DNA from: Cardinalis cardinalis
Taxonomy: Eukaryota; Chordata; Aves; Passeriformes; Cardinalidae
NCBI GenBank assembly: GCA_014549065.1
Contig: JACDOX010000156.1
Coordinates: forward strand, 1,548,538-1,612,537
Length of the DNA: 64,000 nt
Reading direction: 5' to 3'
In this document: positions 57,501 through 64,000 of the stretch, one piece after another
Layout of the letters: each line of letters opens with the position of its first letter
Numbering within the stretch: the stretch's first letter is position 1
Notes under the pieces: model-generated
The model's input: the letters and a program-made list of their open reading frames with translations, nothing else
Told to the model about the DNA's origin: nothing
Databases searched by the model: none
Made by a program: the position numbers and the translations under genes

Positions 57501-58220
57501 CTCATAAACCTTTTAACCCAGATAATAGCTGAAGAAATCTAGCTTCTATGATTAGAATATGACTAAGAATAAACAATAGGTATAAGATGATTTCTAAATC
57601 CAAATGATTTCCAATTATTCTAGTAACATAGTTACAACACTGATTAATTCATACAAATAATTTTTACTATCAATTAAATAGAAGGAATAAATAATACAAT
57701 TAATAATTATAAATAATAAATAGAAGAAAAAACTTCTAAATTTGAAATGTTTCTCTGCCTAACTTCAAACATTAAAAGCTTCTTGCTTTTATCAATATGT
57801 AATACAATGATAGGTCAGACAGTTGGAAACAAATGATTCTGTCTGAGATAAACAGGTTTCTTGTATATAAACCAGAAACAGAGAAGATAGCACACTTCCA
57901 TTTAGCACTTTGATGTAGAAATCTACAAAACAGGGTTTCCTTCTTACTCTGTAAAAAAATTTGACCTCTTTTAAAAATTCCCGTGAAGCCCTATATACTG
58001 GTTTCAGTTCAGGCATTGTCAGAAAATGCTGTTATCAGTGTCTCAGTGTTCTATGGAATTTGATTAGTAAAAGATAGAATCCAATCTTGCAAAAGTTCCT
58101 TAACAATGCAACCAATCCTGAAGACCTTAGTCCAGCATCACCATGGAGTGCCTTAAAAGTGGTAATTCCACTTAAAAAGTAAGGAATAAATGTCACCTTG
58201 CTCCTTCTGTTTTGCAGTGA
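3443..58220 (+). CDS. PIP5K1B: PIP5K1B, phosphatidylinositol 4-phosphate 5-kinase type-1 beta (spliced, complete CDS)
   Basis: This enzyme phosphorylates PI4P at the 5-hydroxyl to make PI(4,5)P2 at the plasma membrane and other membranes, supplying endocytosis, actin assembly and phospholipase C signalling (family knowledge). Joined coding segments: 3443-3511, 15296-15426, 25414-25531, 29005-29157, 30887-31186, 39178-39389, 41029-41112, 41225-41273, 41737-41821, 46048-46203, 46954-47098, 52283-52400, then TGA at 58218-58220. They total 1620 nt, exactly 540 codons, with AG/GT at every intron edge and the frame kept throughout. Visible landmarks are the loop GASGS (121-125) with Lys138, DLKGS (203-207), MDYSLL (265-270), IID (348-350) and YRLMKKLEHSWKAL (355-368) with Glu362, the type I specificity residue. 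The N-terminus (NEEKTYKK), the C-terminus (SVLDVYL) and the 540-residue length favour beta over alpha or gamma. No frameshift or internal stop was seen, so it appears functional. Confidence 0.97.
5108..5192 (+). repeat. CR1 3'-end fragment
   Basis: The segment ttgagcagggaggttggtcc, agatgac, then ggtcccttccaacctaaacc and ctgtggttctgtgatc is the diagnostic CR1 3' terminus. The element is severely 5'-truncated, leaving about 85 bp. Confidence 0.85.
6189..6340 (+). repeat. T/G-rich low-complexity tract
   Basis: Long T runs are punctuated by GG, GGG and GGGG. A second tract of the same style lies at 6665-6775. The ORFs that cross these tracts are composition artefacts. Confidence 0.8.
9656..9733 (+). 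repeat. (TTG)n followed by T/G-rich tract
   Basis: Several perfect TTG units (tgttgttgttgttgttg) pass into T runs interrupted by GG and GGG. Confidence 0.8.
11420..11935 (+). mobile_element. Probable solo LTR of an avian endogenous retrovirus
   Basis: The segment resembles passerine ERV LTRs as I remember them. It has a U3-like portion with attgtgggctttgagagatc, then ttggatagtttagtcttaaa, an AATAAA at about 11873-11878 and a terminal portion reading aactgagtccgaacatgaac. No gag, pol or env frames flank it, so it would be a solo LTR. Ends and target-site duplication were not resolved. Confidence 0.45.
13205..15055 (+). mobile_element. CR1 LINE, 5'-truncated and internally deleted
   Basis: The order of recognisable pieces is CR1 ORF2. 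Endonuclease segments come first: CYWPPN, LFGDFNYPDI near 13478-13507, and GYSDHNIVEFG near 13680. Reverse-transcriptase pieces follow: QHGFTKAKLCLTNL near 13821-13863 and a decayed DFSKAFDTV-like block near 13920. The C-terminal segment RPHLEYCCLFWSPLYKKD lies near 14541-14594, and the element ends in ggtcccttccaacctgctat then ctgtgattcc. At 1.85 kb against roughly 4.5 kb for a full element, most of the RT between EN and the C-terminus is missing. Frames are broken, so it is inactive. The open frames at 13216-14745 on either strand are parts or shadows of it. Confidence 0.93.
15296..15426 (+). CDS. PIP5K1B: PIP5K1B coding exon 2 (residues 24 to first part of 67)
   Basis: The acceptor is ctttttccacag and the donor gtaaga, leaving two bases (AG) of a split serine codon. 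The exon encodes TASSAIKGAIQLGIGYTVGN and continues to VVESVFLP, the conserved entry to the PIP kinase fold. The 3' end of a CR1 element lies only about 240 bp upstream. Confidence 0.96.
18712..19419 (+). other. Unexplained 235-codon open frame in intron 2
   Basis: This is the longest ORF in the window. It shows no domain I recognise. The second half is very rich in Trp and Leu (for example PWWWCWLQVRWPWLEWL), which is more typical of a wrong-strand or chance frame than of a real protein. The opposite strand is also fairly open over 18783-18986. On the minus strand at 19535-19726 the end of an open frame looks coiled-coil-like (REVHKTDQQLVAKKDEIQQL). A decayed processed pseudogene on the minus strand is possible but I could not name a parent gene. 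It is not called as a gene. Confidence 0.25.
20060..20093 (+). repeat. Perfect 17-bp tandem duplication
   Basis: The unit tttgtagtatagaatgc occurs twice head to tail with no mismatch. Confidence 0.95.
24500..25170 (+). mobile_element. CR1 LINE fragment (endonuclease region)
   Basis: The segment matches the ORF2 endonuclease portion of CR1: gagctggaagccata, then atggtgggatga, ctgcactggatggctacaag, atatcctggtaggagtctgt and gtgggtgattttaacctgcc (the GDFN-type motif). Both ends are truncated and there are indels, so it is dead. Confidence 0.93.
25414..25531 (+). CDS. PIP5K1B: PIP5K1B coding exon 3 (residues 67-106)
   Basis: The acceptor is tttttgttttcag. The first base completes Ser67, then EGSNLTPAHHYPDFRFKTYA and FRYFRELFGIKPDDYL follow, a strongly conserved PIP kinase N-lobe segment. 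The donor is gtaaga, phase 0. Confidence 0.96.
25532..29004 (+). other. PIP5K1B intron 3
   Basis: About 3.5 kb. It contains a minus-strand CR1 3' end (26668-26970). A short imperfect tandem repeat with the unit tgggtgtctta lies at about 26509-26531. Overlapping opposite-strand open frames of 67-84 codons occur at 28620-28926, without any recognised product. Confidence 0.85.
26668..26970 (-). mobile_element. CR1 3'-end fragment, antisense to the gene
   Basis: Read on the + strand it begins agtcatagaatggttttgat then ggaaggggctcaaa. It continues with ctgccatgggcagggacatc, ttgcccaaatccagcctgg and tgaagaatttctttc. This is the CR1 3' terminus in reverse complement, 5'-truncated and about 300 bp long. 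Confidence 0.92.
29005..29157 (+). CDS. PIP5K1B: PIP5K1B coding exon 4 (residues 107-157; glycine loop and Lys138)
   Basis: The acceptor is tttgtctcttccag and the donor gtaagt. The exon encodes the ATP-binding region: GASGS (121-125) forms the glycine-rich loop and FIIK ends at Lys138, the phosphate-contacting lysine of the family. It finishes at PGYYM, phase 0. Confidence 0.97.
29158..30886 (+). other. PIP5K1B intron 4
   Basis: About 1.7 kb of AT-rich sequence. I recognise no repeat or gene in it. Confidence 0.85.
30887..31186 (+). CDS. PIP5K1B: PIP5K1B coding exon 5 (residues 158-257; DLKGS)
   Basis: The acceptor is tcttttgttttag and the donor gtgagt. It is the largest coding exon, exactly 100 codons. 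It carries LPKFYGLY, IRIVVMNNVLPR and FTYDLKGSTYKRR with the family signature DLKGS at 203-207, and ends at TLQRDCR, phase 0. Confidence 0.97.
31345..31850 (-). mobile_element. Old CR1 fragment, antisense to the gene
   Basis: In + strand reading it has the reversed CR1 3' region order. gatcatagtcatagatagaa comes first, then cactgtggaactggttccaa, tctcctctggtccctaggaa, tgttgggcccaaaacatgct and caggtgaggctgctccaatg. Many substitutions indicate an older copy than the other CR1s here. Confidence 0.75.
33795..33830. repeat. Perfect 16-bp inverted repeat with 4-nt loop
   Basis: The arm aaaacatgagtccatt (33795-33810) is followed by loop cacc and its exact reverse complement aatggactcatgtttt (33815-33830). 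It could form a strong stem-loop in DNA or in the intron transcript. It is too short to be an obvious pre-miRNA by itself, and nothing in the flanks extends the pairing by eye. Confidence 0.97.
38053..38205 (+). repeat. Unidentified dispersed repeat, copy 1
   Basis: The segment has gagcaatgag, tttttccaacaatta, ggtataaaaacctta, agacatacagatc, then actgccatatagtttttaaa and tttttccccattaagagaag. The same blocks occur in the same order at about 43790-43995. No CR1 or SINE hallmark is visible, so the family is unknown. Confidence 0.7.
39178..39389 (+). CDS. PIP5K1B: PIP5K1B coding exon 6 (residues 258 to first part of 328; MDYSLL)
   Basis: The acceptor is ttctttgctag and the donor gtaagt. It begins VLESFKIMDYSLLLGIH, holding the catalytic-loop motif with Asp266. 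A less conserved acidic and polar stretch follows, then KVLYSTAMESIQGPGKSGD. The exon ends with two bases (AC) of a split threonine codon. Confidence 0.96.
39390..41028 (+). other. PIP5K1B intron 6
   Basis: About 1.6 kb with no gene or repeat that I recognise. Confidence 0.85.
41029..41112 (+). CDS. PIP5K1B: PIP5K1B coding exon 7 (residues 328 to first part of 356; IID)
   Basis: The acceptor is tgtttctcttag. One base completes Thr328, then MGGIPAKSHKGEKLLLFMG and IIDILQSY follow. Asp350 sits in the IID motif, the PIP kinase counterpart of protein kinase DFG. The donor is gtaagt after AG of Arg356. Confidence 0.96.
41225..41273 (+). CDS. PIP5K1B: PIP5K1B coding exon 8 (residues 356-372; specificity loop)
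   Basis: This 49-bp exon has acceptor catacttag and donor gtaagt. It completes Arg356 and encodes LMKKLEHSWKALVYDG, the first part of the activation/specificity loop. It includes the Lys-Lys pair used for membrane binding and Glu362, typical of type I PIP kinases. Confidence 0.95.
41274..41736 (+). other. PIP5K1B intron 8
   Basis: 463 bp with nothing recognised. The preceding intron 7 (41113-41224) is only 112 bp, the shortest in the gene. Confidence 0.85.
41737..41821 (+). CDS. PIP5K1B: PIP5K1B coding exon 9 (residues 373-400 and first base of 401)
   Basis: The acceptor is tttaatcttgtag and the donor gtaaga. It encodes DTVSVHRPSFYADRFLKFMN then ARVFKKVQ, the end of the kinase core. One base of codon 401 remains at the 3' edge. 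Confidence 0.96.
42203..42258 (+). repeat. A/C-rich low-complexity tract
   Basis: A runs are interrupted by C, CC and CCCCC. It is the complementary style of the T/G tracts in intron 1. A similar A/C tract is at 52678-52727, and further T/G ones are at 50728-50770 and 63174-63235. Confidence 0.8.
42808..43678 (+). mobile_element. CR1 LINE 3' portion (about 870 bp)
   Basis: The segment has the CR1 RT C-terminus and 3'UTR. These include gacctggacaagcttgagag, agccaaacgtgtcctgggct, agggaggggattctgcccct, caggggagggtcaacgacat and agaagctctttacaagtgag. It ends in a degenerate ttgcttccaac then cattctgtga. The frame at 43047-43499 (SPKKRSLWGNFVAAFQYLKE) lies inside it and is not a host gene. It looks less diverged and more GC-rich than the other copies. 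Confidence 0.95.
43790..43995 (+). repeat. Unidentified dispersed repeat, copy 2
   Basis: The segment has gagcaatgag, tttttccaacaatta, ttataaaacctta, agacatacagatca, then gctttactaccaaattattt, tttaaac, tttttccc and tagtaagagaatgg. These correspond in order to 38053-38205, with an extra roughly 45-bp spacing in the middle. It begins about 110 bp after a CR1 end, and the CR1 is not part of the similarity. Confidence 0.7.
46048..46203 (+). CDS. PIP5K1B: PIP5K1B coding exon 10 (residues 401-452, tail)
   Basis: The acceptor is tttggtaatgcag and the donor gtatgg, a weaker donor than the others. It encodes ALKPSPSKKRCNSITALKAA and SQEWKDEKHGILAEGKSYAS, ending DEE plus one base. This starts the C-terminal tail, rich in Ser and Lys and more variable between isoforms. 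Confidence 0.94.
46204..46953 (+). other. PIP5K1B intron 10
   Basis: 750 bp with nothing recognised. The open frame at 46781-47008 runs across exon 11 in a different frame and is a shadow. Confidence 0.85.
46954..47098 (+). CDS. PIP5K1B: PIP5K1B coding exon 11 (residues 453-500 and part of 501)
   Basis: The acceptor is tttctgcatatgcag and the donor gtaaag. It encodes VLGSHHRPDLVPSTPSLFEA and ASLATTLSSSS, then a divergent stretch to PTLYSS. The RPDLVPSTPSLFEAASLATT block is a recognisable beta-isoform tail motif. Two bases of Ser501 remain at the edge. Confidence 0.95.
47099..52282 (+). other. PIP5K1B intron 11
   Basis: About 5.2 kb. It contains a T/G tract (50728-50770) and a 21-bp tandem pair with 18 of 21 matches (51194-51235). 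No transposon or gene is recognised. Confidence 0.85.
51194..51235 (+). repeat. Imperfect 21-bp tandem duplication
   Basis: Two adjacent 21-bp units both begin aatgtaatgtg and differ at three positions. Confidence 0.85.
52283..52400 (+). CDS. PIP5K1B: PIP5K1B coding exon 12 (residues 501-540)
   Basis: The acceptor is cttctctttgcag and the donor gtaagt. It encodes KGLPSSSTFTLGDSAIYLTS through NASVLDVYL, the final residue of the protein. If the intron were retained, the frame would add 13 codons and stop at TAA 52440-52442. The known beta C-terminus ends at VYL, so splicing to a stop-only exon is the better model. Confidence 0.94.
53393..53575 (-). mobile_element. CR1 3'-end fragment, antisense to the gene
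   Basis: In + strand reading it has cttagaatcataaaacagct, then gagatcatccagtccaactt, aaaacctccagcaattggaa and ctctgccacatccctgc. This is the reversed terminal region of a CR1, about 180 bp and diverged. Confidence 0.8.
54040..55765 (+). mobile_element. CR1 LINE fragment with reverse-transcriptase region
   Basis: Translated pieces follow CR1 ORF2 order. GGIPDGWKRADLIPACKNGP lies near 54379-54438 and LHFSKAFDICP, the decayed D-FSKAFD RT block, near 54642-54677. GPLRISTGLQAI is a frame-shifted form of the conserved P-G-S-V-L segment. The C-terminal and 3' portion follows to tggtcccttttgcctggact. Stops and indels throughout show it is inactive. The 5' boundary is vague, since sequence from 53930 may also belong. 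The open frames at 54250-55263 are its remnants or antisense shadows. Confidence 0.85.
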
Positions 58221-58533
58221 AGTATCAATTTTTTGATTGAGTTTTCTCTAGCTAAAAAAGCAACACATGCTATTATAAACTATTTTACTGTGTTTTCTTT
58301 GCCTTCCCGTGAGATTATTTAGAAAGATAGCTGATGTACTGTACTACAATATCAGTAAAATCAGTAAGTAAGTAGTAAGGCTTAGGTATTTAATTGATTT
58401 ACTTCAAGTAGGCTTGATTTCCCTTATACTTCCCACAGAAAAAGGGCATGCATGTAAATAGCAGTGAAAAACTAAGTTTCTTCCATTATAATGCTGTATA
58501 TATTAAGTCATCTGGTGGTAAATATAGGATTTA

Positions 58534-58574
58534 AATAAAGAAATATGTATCCAGTGTATAGGATCTTAAATAAA
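58534..58574 (+). promoter_or_regulatory. Candidate proximal polyadenylation signals
   Basis: Two AATAAA hexamers occur at 58534-58539 and 58569-58574, about 320-355 nt after the stop codon. A GT-containing stretch (tgtatgtcctg) follows. They would give a short 3'UTR. A further AATAAA lies at 58786-58791. Confidence 0.4.
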
Positions 58575-60218
58575 TGTATGTCCTGCATATAAGATTTCAT
58601 TAATGAATTATTTTTTGCTTACAGAATACTTCTGTATATTTAACTACAATGCAAAATTGTTGGGTAGTACAGAAGTTTTCACATGAAAATACAGCATTGC
58701 CTCCTGTTGTTAAAGGAAAGGCTCATAAAATTTATACTTAAACGTCACTGCTCCTGAAGATATGGGTTGATAAGGGCTTCAGTAAAATAAAATCATGGAA
58801 TAACTGTAGTGATGAGCAAGCCCAGTATATTTAGAGCCTGGTTAGTGTAGCTATGATTTGTGTCAGAAGAATTGCATAGATTATATTATTACATTTAAAA
58901 TTACTTATGGTGTGGTTTATTTCCAAATGCCAATTTTATTATAGGATTTTGAAGTCTTAAAATAATATTGAAGATTAATTATGTATTTCAAAGCTGCTGT
59001 AGATCCATAGGTAAGCAGATTAACAATTATTGGTCTATAAAATGCTTGTTTAGAAGCTGTCAAAATTTTGACTCTTCAGTATTCCTTTTCTTCTGTACTC
59101 TTTCCCATAATTTCAATTAAATTTTAATCATGGTGTAGTTATTTTCAGGGTGCTGTTGTGGAATAATTAAAAGTGCAGCTGAAATTAAAGCAATTTCCAG
59201 GCAGAATACATGTAAAAACAAGCTAGAAGTTGTGCCATCACACTGCACAGCATACCTCAAATTTTGATATGTTGCTCTTTTTATGGAAACTTCAGTTTCT
59301 CTGCCTCACCATTTCCTCTGAAGCTACTGGTGGAAAAACTCAGTAGACTGAACCTGAATACTGGGAGTATGAGAAAGGAATTATGACCTCCTCACTTACA
59401 GGCATCCTTTCTTCCCCCTGAGAGCATAAGAATCCTTAAAATGTTATGTGCGCATGGTAGAGCAAATCAAGCACTTCCCTCAAAACAGAACTTGTTTGAG
59501 GCTGAAAGGGGCAAACCAACTTGTTTTATGCAGCACACTTAACTGCTCCTTTCCTCTGTTGTGATCTGTGTTTTCCCTGTATCCATCCATGCATGATCCC
59601 AAAAAGGAGAGGGAAAAATGAGGCCTATGTGTCCCATGGAAGTGAAACCAGGTTGGAGGTGGAAAACAAACGAGCAGTCAAACATTGTTTGGCAGAGGTG
59701 CTCTTGCAGAAGAAACATTATGTAAGAAGGAACATTTTAGTCACCCTTGCATGAAAATCAGACACAGGAATTAGGTGCTTGATTAGATTAAAATGGTACC
59801 AATTCAGATCACAAGCAATATGTCGCCTGAGGAAGCCAAGTGCTAAAATGCCAGCATGTATTATCACATGTTCTCATGCCTGGGGCTTTTAAAACACCAT
59901 AAGAGGAAATCAATCAGCTCAAAAACATATCCATGGAAAGAGAACTAGAGGAGAAAAATGCTCTAAGACAAAAAGCCTCAAGTAGGCTCAAACATTGTAA
60001 ATCCATTATATACACAGTGTTAGACATCTCAGGCAGTGATTATAGGAACGATTCCTGTAGAATCATTTGTGCATTATTTATCATTTTGGACCAAATTGCT
60101 ACAGCCAAACTCAGTTTTTATTAAAAAAAATAAAAAGAAGTTTCCTTTATCTGTAATCAATGAAATCCAAAAGTTGTGTGGTAGATACAGTGTTGCCTAG
60201 AGGATCATGTCCTGAGCC

Positions 60219-60250
60219 TTGAAATAGATGGATATATTGAAATAGATGGA
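60219..60250 (+). repeat. Short tandem pair
   Basis: The motif ttgaaatagatgga occurs at 60219-60232 and again at 60237-60250, separated by tata. It lies inside the possible long 3'UTR. Confidence 0.85.
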
Positions 60251-62630
60251 ATAATACAGTACTGGACTGTACCTGCCATAAATATGAACATTGGAAAATC
60301 TCATCTTCTTAAAAGAGCATGAGTACCATCAAGAGTATTTCTGTGATTGACTCATACAGTTGGCAGTTGCTACAAGTTATTGTCAGGTCTCTTTTCTCCA
60401 ACTGTGTTATGCAACTTTTATTGAAATTTTTCATTGAAATGCTTTGGAAGGGTCAGAGAAAAGGAAGCAAGAACAAGAATAAGCTAGTCATAATTCCATT
60501 GCATAATTAGTGGAATACCATAAAACCAGCATCAGCAATACCAATAGTCGTCTTAGTGAAAAGCAGTAAAATTAATTAAAAGTCCTTGTTAGCTTTACAT
60601 CACATTGATTTTAGAATACTACTTTCTTTAATTTTACTCACCTGTCCAACAATTTCACTTCACATATGAAATTGTTCTGTACTTTCTAAGTACTTTACTG
60701 CCTTAGGACATTCAAGTGCTAATATAATATGTCCATCAACTCTACTTGCCAGACCACAGTTCCTGAGAGAGAGAGCGAACAGCACCTTAGAGACTGGCAC
60801 TGTGCTCAGTGGCATCAGTGATTATGAACACCCTAACACTGGTGCACAATACAGTAGGAAGTTTAAAGTTTTCATAGAACAATATTGAAATGTCGTTCCT
60901 CAGGGTTCAAGGGTTGTTCTAGAAGTCATAATAAAAATATTGATTTAAATCTGCTGGTTACATTTCTCTGAGATAAGCTTAAGAAATACCTTCAGAGGTT
61001 TTTTGTTCATAATCAAGATTAAACTGTTGTCAAACTATTTAAAGGTTAGTTAAGTGCCTGTATCAAAAAGCATAATGTAAAGGTGACCTTAAAAATCTGT
61101 TTAATATATGGAACCTTACATCTTTGTAATGTTTTTTAATGAGGTTTTAGAGTAAGGTCATTACAGATCCCTTTGTTTTGATTTTGTATCTTGCTTCATT
61201 TTGGGTATATCAGCTGAGATGCATCCGGTTTACTGAAATATATTCTTCATCTGCCACCTTTATCCTTAGTTTGAATTGTCATAATAAAATGTTCAGGAAA
61301 GAAGAGTTTCTTTTCAGTTCATCTCTAATTCTACAGGAATGCCAAGAAGTGACCAACTATTTCTATGACATGAGGGTTTTTTAGAAAACTGTAATCCATT
61401 AAGATTATTACATATTTTCTAATTTTTTTTTGTGAAATCAAATGATTGCCACATTGACTTAAACATTAATTGTGCCTGAAAGTTTTTTGATAAGTATGAC
61501 TTTTCATCTGGAGAAAGACACCATGCAGAAGCTGAGAGGACTGATATTCATGACATATAAAGACTGCTACTTTTAAGTAATACCACAGTTCTGCAAGATA
61601 AAAATAAGCTGTTGTGAATTGCTGAGTGGTCTCAGATTGTTCTGTCTTCTCTGATATCCAGAGTGTTCAGCATTTTGCAGCAGCAAGTAGTTCTAGTTCA
61701 CATAATACAAGTGTACTGCAATGCCTGCAAAACCCATAGAGGTTAGCTGCTATACAAGAGACCCAGTGCTTTTGATCAGGGCTCAAGGTCATAAGAGAAT
61801 CACGGCCAAATTGTACTGCAGCCTGTTTGGGGGAAGAAAGATGTTACCTATGTATAATTCTGTAAGAAAACAAGTAAACACAACTCTTAACTTGTCATTT
61901 CTGTATTTCTAGTAACAAAGAATATATGAAGAGTAAAATGAAGGGAAGTGACCATGGTTAATGAAGAGCACTTTCTGCACTCCTTGTTTAAGAAGAAGGA
62001 ATTTGCTGAGCCTAATAGACAAAGAGTAATAATCAACAGAACTAATTCTAAGAAGTGCCAGGATCTTTGAACCATAGAAAGAATTGATGGACTTGACAAA
62101 AAAGATATGAAACATTCCACACTCTGCTGTCATCTGTCCTTGCTTGCTCAGCTGTGAAGAACTGTGTATTCAGGCTGCTTTCTACAATATTGCCAATCAC
62201 CTTTTTTGGACTCTGAAGTGATATTTTCTTATCAGCTCTCTAGTGGTTTCATTTGCATGCATTCTGTAACTATGCACAAGCAAAATCTATTACCTACTTT
62301 ACCTATTTAAAAATAAGCACAGTGGTGAATAAAATCAATTTCATTTTTCTGACCCACTCCATTCTAATTGCTTAGGTCCACATCAGTGGAAACTGGAACT
62401 GATGTTGTATGAGGGTTAGGGCAAATATCTGCTCATACCATATGAAAATGAGCTTCTAATGATATTTTCACTGTTGGTAAAAAGGAGATAAAAATATTAT
62501 TTATAACAAGGCCTTATGTTGTGTACATATATGGTCCTTGAAATATTTTTGATTTTACTTTATTTCTTGTAAAAGAGAAATTCTATAATTTATTTAGAAA
62601 ATACTACTGTAAACTGTAGTTTTATTGATG

Positions 62631-62636
62631 AATAAA
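62631..62636 (+). promoter_or_regulatory. Candidate distal polyadenylation signal
   Basis: AATAAA is followed about 25-45 nt later by tgctgtcatcgtggtattg, a plausible GU-rich downstream element. It would give a 3'UTR of about 4.4 kb. Another AATAAA is at 62328-62333. Confidence 0.4.
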
Positions 62637-62655
62637 CGATTTTTTCCTGAAGACT

Positions 62656-64000
62656 ATCACTGCTGTCATCGTGGTATTGATCTATACTGGATATAATTGT
62701 TCTTGCACTTCTCTGCCTTTGTGAGACAGTCTTAAGAGGCCTCTCAAGATATGACAAACATAGCATCTGTCTTTACCAGCTCTATAATAAAAAGGGGAAT
62801 CTTGAAATTAGAGCAGGAAAGCCAAAGGAACATACTCAATAGGTACTGCTTTATAAAACCGTTTCAGGTTTTTCAGTATGGGCAGTTATTTTAGGGTAAC
62901 TACAGAAACTGTTTTGGTTCCTTAATTTCCCAAGTAACACGGAGATAATCACAAATGCCAATGATCATAAGTCCAAGATTTCTTGCTTCAATGCAGTGGT
63001 GTATTTAAAAATTTGCACAGATGTCACTTAGAAAGCTACTGAAATTATTGGTAATAACATGTCTTCTAGGAGTAAGCGTAGTAAACCTGCTAAATTGACA
63101 AAACCTGAACTTGGCATTTAAAGTCCTAGAATTATTCTTTGTACCTATATAGAATTTTTCTTTTAAGAATTTGGTGTGGTGGATTTTTTTGTTTTGGCTT
63201 GGTGGGGGATGGTGGGGTTTTTTTAAATTTTACTTTGATGTAATCCTCATAAGTAAGAAGAATAATTCCTTAATTATGCACAGTATAGAGAAATTTAAAG
63301 GGGTTTGGGTTTTTTACTTTCTAAGTATGCAGTGCCTAAGACTTCCTTTGCTTGGAGCCTGTATCTCATGATTACCACTTTTCTAGGCTTTAAAATTAGA
63401 CTGCTTAATCTCAGCAAGAAAATTATTCTGCAGCTCTGAGAAAAGTAAACTAATCTTCATGTCCTATGAGTAAAACATTTTGTACATCTCTGTCAAGTGT
63501 CTGTTCCTTTATACACAGTGTACAGGATATTTAGAATGTGTCTCTGTGCAAAGCAGATACTTGTCATTAGTCTCATTTGGGGAAAAACATTTAAGCACCT
63601 GATTAACCTTCATAAAGAACACACATGACAATTTTTCCCCAATTACCTAGTAACTATAGCATCTGAATCACTTGTTCTTAGGAAGAACCCAAAGGATTCA
63701 CAACTTAACTGCAACAATTCTGTCCAAAACCAGAATGTCTATACCAAACTATTCAGAGACTGAGACATCTTTTGTATACAATCCCTTTGTCATGGGCAAT
63801 TTAATTTAATATAACTCAACAGTATTTTCCCAAACCCTTCCACTAGACAATGATACAAGAGCAATCAGTAGCACACTCCCCCTGTTCTTCATAGAAGCCA
63901 TTTGCTGAAACATTTAATATTTGCTTTAAGTAAAAAAAATTATCAGCTCTTTCCAGACTGAATGTGTGGGGTATGACTCTGCAGGGCTTCTGCATCTGCA
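62656..64000. other. Downstream intergenic sequence
   Basis: No exon, RNA gene or transposon is recognised. A T/G-rich tract lies at 63174-63235, and the open frame across it is a composition artefact. Confidence 0.6.

Larger units (their letters stand above)
52401..58217 (+). other. PIP5K1B intron 12 (last intron)
   Basis: About 5.8 kb separating the last amino-acid codon from the stop codon. It holds an A/C tract (52678-52727), a minus-strand CR1 tail (53393-53575), a larger + strand CR1 (about 54040-55765) and a very AT-rich stretch (57650-57730). Undetermined bases are at 53944 and 54198. Confidence 0.85.
58218..62655 (+). other. PIP5K1B: PIP5K1B terminal exon: TGA stop plus 3'UTR (3' end uncertain)
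   Basis: A strong acceptor, ctccttctgttttgcag, ends at 58217. The next three bases are TGA, in frame with codon 540, so this exon contributes no amino acid. The downstream AT-rich sequence suits a 3'UTR. The far end given here assumes use of AATAAA at 62631-62636, followed by a GT-rich stretch near 62662-62680. A short form ending near 58.6 kb is equally possible. The acceptor and stop are well supported; the 3' boundary is inference. Confidence 0.7.

Overview
This window is vertebrate, most likely avian, nuclear DNA carrying the complete coding sequence of one gene on the + strand. Reading splice sites by eye, I joined twelve coding exons and a terminal stop-codon exon. They give an uninterrupted 540-codon protein that I identify as phosphatidylinositol 4-phosphate 5-kinase type-1 beta (PIP5K1B). 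The reading frame closes at every junction, and 540 residues is the length I know for mammalian PIP5K1B. A bird is indicated by at least eight CR1 retrotransposon pieces. A tRNA-Ile-derived SINE with a CR1 tail at about 2906-3045 resembles TguSINE1 of zebra finch and points more narrowly to a passerine.

Layout: 1-3442 is probably a 5'UTR intron, with a possible LTR remnant, the SINE and one candidate short noncoding exon. Coding starts at 3443. Exons 1-3 (3443-25531) are separated by introns of about 12 and 10 kb holding CR1 copies and a probable solo LTR. Exons 4-9 (29005-41821) encode the kinase core: glycine-rich loop with Lys138, DLKGS, MDYSLL, IID and the specificity loop. Exons 10-12 (46048-52400) encode the variable C-terminal tail. 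The last exon begins at 58218 with the TGA stop and continues into 3'UTR. Candidate polyadenylation signals lie near 58.5 kb (short UTR) and at 62631 (long UTR). I recognise nothing after about 62.7 kb.

Apart from this gene the window is intron and retrotransposon debris. No promoter CpG island is visible, so transcription probably starts upstream of the window. I found no second functional protein gene, no RNA gene other than the SINE's tRNA-like head, and no new multi-gene system. The most useful leads are a perfect 16-bp hairpin at 33795-33830, an unidentified sequence shared between introns 5 and 9, an unexplained 235-codon open frame at 18712-19419, and the unusual exon edges at both the start and the stop codon.
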